Assembly (NCBI GenBank): GCA_964415245.1
Contig: CAYQAJ010000001.1
Coordinates: 9,842-73,841 of the forward strand
Source of the DNA: CAYQAJ01 sp964415245
GTDB lineage: Bacteria; Planctomycetota; Planctomycetia; Pirellulales; Pirellulaceae
Reading direction: 5' to 3'
Length of the DNA: 64,000 bases
Below the pieces are notes generated by a model. The model was given only the letters and a program-made list of their open reading frames with translations. It was not told the DNA's origin and did no database searches. Made by a program: the position numbers and the translations under genes. Shown in pieces: positions 62,019 to 64,000 of the stretch (positions are counted from its first letter, which is position 1; each line of letters opens with the position of its first letter).

Positions 62019-63161
62019 GTGACGGTACTGTACCTACACATTCCTCTCGCCAGCTTGGATCGATCGCTGGCGTGCTGCCTTGCGACGGTGCTGGTATTGG
62101 GGGCGGTGTCAGTTCGATCGGCGGTCGGGCAGGCGACGGACGATTTATTCGGCGCGAGGCCGACTACCTGGGCAACCGGGGAGATCGTGAACCCGATGCG
62201 CAGCTATGCGCCCGTCTACGCGGCGCCGAACAGCGCGATGCCGACCGCGCCGGGCCACTTCACGGTGATTGGCGTGGGGAGCGATTCCGCCGTGCCGCGC
62301 ACATCGCGGCGCAACCTCGGCGCGGGCGAGTCGAATATCGTGATCGAGGGGGAATACGGCACAGCGTACGGCGAGCCCGGGGCATTGCTCATGGATTCCT
62401 CGGCCGGGCCGCCCCTTGTACCGCACTCCGTTGACGGTTTCGAGCTCCTGCCATCGCCTGCCGAGGTATACGTCGAGGAGCCTCGTTTTCCGCTTCTCAC
62501 GCGCCTCAACGAGCGGCTGCTCCTGTTTCCGCTGCCTCCGCCGCTGGGGCGCGATGAATGGGCGCGGCCGCGGCACATGGGGCGGGGCGAACCCATGTCG
62601 GGCACGAGCTGGCTGAACCGCCCGTATCACGTCGACTGGTTCGTGGGAGGACTGTTCGGCGACACCCTGATCGGAGGCCGGCTGGACCAGGGGAACGACG
62701 CATTCGGCGGCGTGCGGTTGGGATGGGACTACGACCACTACTGGGGCGCGGAGCTGCGCTATGCCGGTAGCAAGCTGGGCATTTTCGACGCCGACGGCAC
62801 GCCGCTTTCCGAATCGAGCAGCGTGGGAATCGTCGACCTGAGCGTTGCTTACTATCCCTGGGGCGACGCCCGGTGGCGCCCCTATCTCACGCTCGGCGCG
62901 GGGGTGGCCGGGTTTTCGTTCATCGACGAACTCGGACAGCGCTTCGACGAGACGCTGCTGACCCTGCCCTTCGGCTTTGGCATCAAGTACTACATGCAGC
63001 ACTGGTTGGTGTTGCGGGCCGACTTTTTGGATAACCTGGCGTTTGCCGACTCCGGGCTCGAGACCATGCACAACCTATCGGTGTCGGTGGGGAGCGAAAT
63101 CCGGTGGGGGGCCAAGCCGCGCAGCTACTACCCGTTTCATTCGAATTTGGGAATTTGGTGA
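62019..63161 (+). CDS. Outer-membrane beta-barrel protein
   Basis: The product is 380 residues from a GTG at 62019 (GAGGT 10 bases upstream) with a signal peptide (ACCLATVLVLGAVSVRSAVG). A long proline-rich N-terminal region (MRSYAPVYAAPNSAMPTAPG, RFPLLTRLNERLLLFPLPPP) precedes an eight-stranded small barrel: YHVDWFVGGLFGDTLIGGRL, FGGVRLGWDYDHYWGAELRY, SSVGIVDLSVAYYPWGDARW, RPYLTLGAGVAGFSFIDELG, LLTLPFGFGIKYYMQHWLVL and RADFLDNLAFAD, ending near GSEIRWGAKPRSYYPFHSN. The pattern is that of OmpA/OmpW-like barrels. No C-terminal peptidoglycan-binding domain follows. The role is probably structural or a small pore. Confidence 0.78.
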   Translation: MTVLYLHIPLASLDRSLACCLATVLVLGAVSVRSAVGQATDDLFGARPTTWATGEIVNPMRSYAPVYAAPNSAMPTAPGHFTVIGVGSDSAVPRTSRRNLGAGESNIVIEGEYGTAYGEPGALLMDSSAGPPLVPHSVDGFELLPSPAEVYVEEPRFPLLTRLNERLLLFPLPPPLGRDEWARPRHMGRGEPMSGTSWLNRPYHVDWFVGGLFGDTLIGGRLDQGNDAFGGVRLGWDYDHYWGAELRYAGSKLGIFDADGTPLSESSSVGIVDLSVAYYPWGDARWRPYLTLGAGVAGFSFIDELGQRFDETLLTLPFGFGIKYYMQHWLVLRADFLDNLAFADSGLETMHNLSVSVGSEIRWGAKPRSYYPFHSNLGIW

Positions 63162-63219
63162 GCTAACGTCGCCGCGCGCTGATGTGCAAAAAGCGCTGCG
63201 CGCCCGCAAGAAACGCGAA

Positions 63220-63251
63220 AACCCCGGCCTGCCGACCGGGGCTATTGTCGC
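63220..63251. repeat. CCCCGGCCTGCCGACCGGGGCTATTGTCG dispersed repeat
   Basis: Third copy of the family at 28918 and 43457, here with the CCCCGG...CCGGGG ends complementary so that a hairpin forms. It lies between the barrel gene and the 3' end of frr, convergent genes, and could help end transcription. Confidence 0.63.
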
Positions 63252-63302
63252 TACGAACATTGTCTTCTCGCTGCGAGATTCGTCTGCAACGCTTGCCGCG
63301 AT

Positions 63303-63866
63303 TCAGTTCTCCTCCATCACCTCGCCTTCCCGCGCTTTGGCCAGGTCGTTCGCCTGGGCCTCATACTTTTTGGTGAGGTTCTGAACCTCGTCCTTGGCGG
63401 TCGCACACGCGTCTTCGCTGAGTGTCTTATCCTTCTCCTCCTGGTCGGCCGATTTGTTCGCCTCACGGCGGATGTTGCGAATCGACACTTTGGCCTCTTC
63501 CGTCAACTCCTTGATTCGGGCCACGAGCTTGCGGCGCACCTCGGTGGATAGGGGGGGAACGTTGATGCGGACCACCCGGCCGTCGCTCTGCGGGTTGAAA
63601 CCCAGATCGCTGGCAATGATGGCCCGTTCAATGTCCTTGATCGTGCCGGGATCGTAGGGTCGGATGACGATCTGCGTGGCCTCGGGCGCCCCGATCGAAG
63701 CGAGTTGCCGCAGCGGCGTGGGAGAACCGTAGGCTTCGACCTTGAGCGATTCGACGAGCTTGGGGTTGGCCCGGCCGGTGCGGATTCCCGCCAGGTTGTC
63801 CTTGAGCACGGAAATCGCCTTTTCCATGCGTTCTTCGGCGTCGAGAAGAATGTCGTCGGCAGACAT
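63303..63866 (-). CDS. frr: Ribosome recycling factor
   Basis: The product is 187 residues (E. coli 185). With EF-G it splits post-termination ribosomes for reuse. The sequence follows the family throughout: DAEERMEKAISVLKDNLAGI, RTGRANPKLVESLKVEAYGS, PTPLRQLASIGAPEATQIVI, RPYDPGTIKDIERAIIASDL, GFNPQSDGRVVRINVPPLST, EVRRKLVARIKELTEEAKVS, IRNIRREANKSADQEEKDK and a final helix (VQNLTKKYEAQANDLAKAR). In many bacteria frr follows pyrH and tsf; pyrH would lie beyond 64000 and is not visible. AGGT lies 11 bases before the ATG. Confidence 0.97.
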   Translation of the reverse strand: MSADDILLDAEERMEKAISVLKDNLAGIRTGRANPKLVESLKVEAYGSPTPLRQLASIGAPEATQIVIRPYDPGTIKDIERAIIASDLGFNPQSDGRVVRINVPPLSTEVRRKLVARIKELTEEAKVSIRNIRREANKSADQEEKDKTLSEDACATAKDEVQNLTKKYEAQANDLAKAREGEVMEEN

Positions 63867-63951
63867 GGCTGGGTATTACCTGCAAACTTCGATGCGACGG
63901 GCGACGTTGCCGTAATGATACGCCGGAATCGGCGAGTGCGAAAGCGTCGCC

Positions 63952-64000
63952 CGATAGCCGCCACATTCATGTGGCAGATGCCCATTAGCCGCCACATTCA
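63952..64000. repeat. Two copies of CGATAGCCGCCACATTCATGTGGC, second cut by window end
   Basis: CGATAGCCGCCACATTCATG then TGGC (63952-63975) is followed after ~8 bases by ATTAGCCGCCACATTCA running into the window edge. The hairpin core GCCACATTCATGTGGC is shared, inverted, with 34114-34132 and, degenerate, with 11452-11479. It sits in the upstream region of frr. Confidence 0.7.

Noticed and set aside
1..64000. Genome-wide UGA reassignment to Trp or another residue
   Set aside because: Many clear genes end at TGA exactly at family C-termini (for example at 534, 2471, 3390 and 52777).
1..64000. selA, selB, selC, selD or tRNA genes in the window
   Set aside because: None of the ORFs resembles the Sel proteins, and no cloverleaf-like tRNA sequence was seen; the selenoprotein claim therefore depends on genes outside the window.

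Overview
The window looks like a GC-rich Planctomycetes chromosome (PVC group), probably near Pirellulales. The evidence is the protein families: two DUF1501 proteins, a freestanding PVC-type haem-binding protein, a CRTAC1/ASPIC-UnbV protein behind a TPR gene, zinc-ribbon/GYF/DUF4190 membrane proteins, an Lpg1974-type outer-membrane protein, DUF1080- and DUF6263-type secreted proteins and an ARPP-1 lipoprotein. A run of exactly 100 N (24514-24613) shows this is a draft scaffold. No rRNA, tRNA, CRISPR array or intact insertion sequence was found.

Layout. 1-3390: end of a TPR gene, a CRTAC1 protein, and an AhpD-like protein interrupted by an in-frame UGA at the second position of its redox CxxC. 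This is a strong selenoprotein candidate with a SECIS-like hairpin just downstream. 3718-7848: a membrane-anchored pseudokinase and a secreted haem protein. 8015-12199 (minus): two outer-membrane-type proteins and a DUF1080-like protein. 12322-14626: a nested palindrome, then the NAD salvage pair pncA-pncB (minus). 14980-23085: aconitase, a small membrane protein, three tandem zinc-ribbon/GYF/DUF4190 paralogues, endonuclease IV, and a toxin-antitoxin pair whose toxin has a nonsense codon. 23171-26908 (minus): a sugar dehydrogenase/cytochrome and a DUF1501 protein, falsely fused by the N gap. 27175-34016: an ARPP-1 lipoprotein, PII, a large zinc metalloprotease and an APH-like kinase. 34234-41483: a DsbD with doubled periplasmic domain, purM, a cytochrome c'-like protein and glgX. 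41581-52777: secreted and lipid-anchored proteins, a cupin, a Dabb protein, a GH2 glycosidase, a CehA/McbA metallohydrolase and a second DUF1501 protein. 52782-59406 (minus): Ldh-family dehydrogenase, trmL, a glycosyltransferase, a NIF3 protein and a large exported protein. 59463-63866: a sugar isomerase-like protein, three envelope proteins and frr.

Most genes stand alone or in pairs. Plausible functional pairs are pncA/pncB (Preiss-Handler NAD salvage), sugar dehydrogenase/DUF1501, antitoxin/broken toxin, TPR/CRTAC1 and two paralogous lipoproteins. The intergenic DNA carries several dispersed palindromic repeat families. The most notable observation is the candidate selenoprotein at 2656-3390: all four AhpD catalytic positions keep their spacing, and the UGA falls exactly on one of the two catalytic cysteines.
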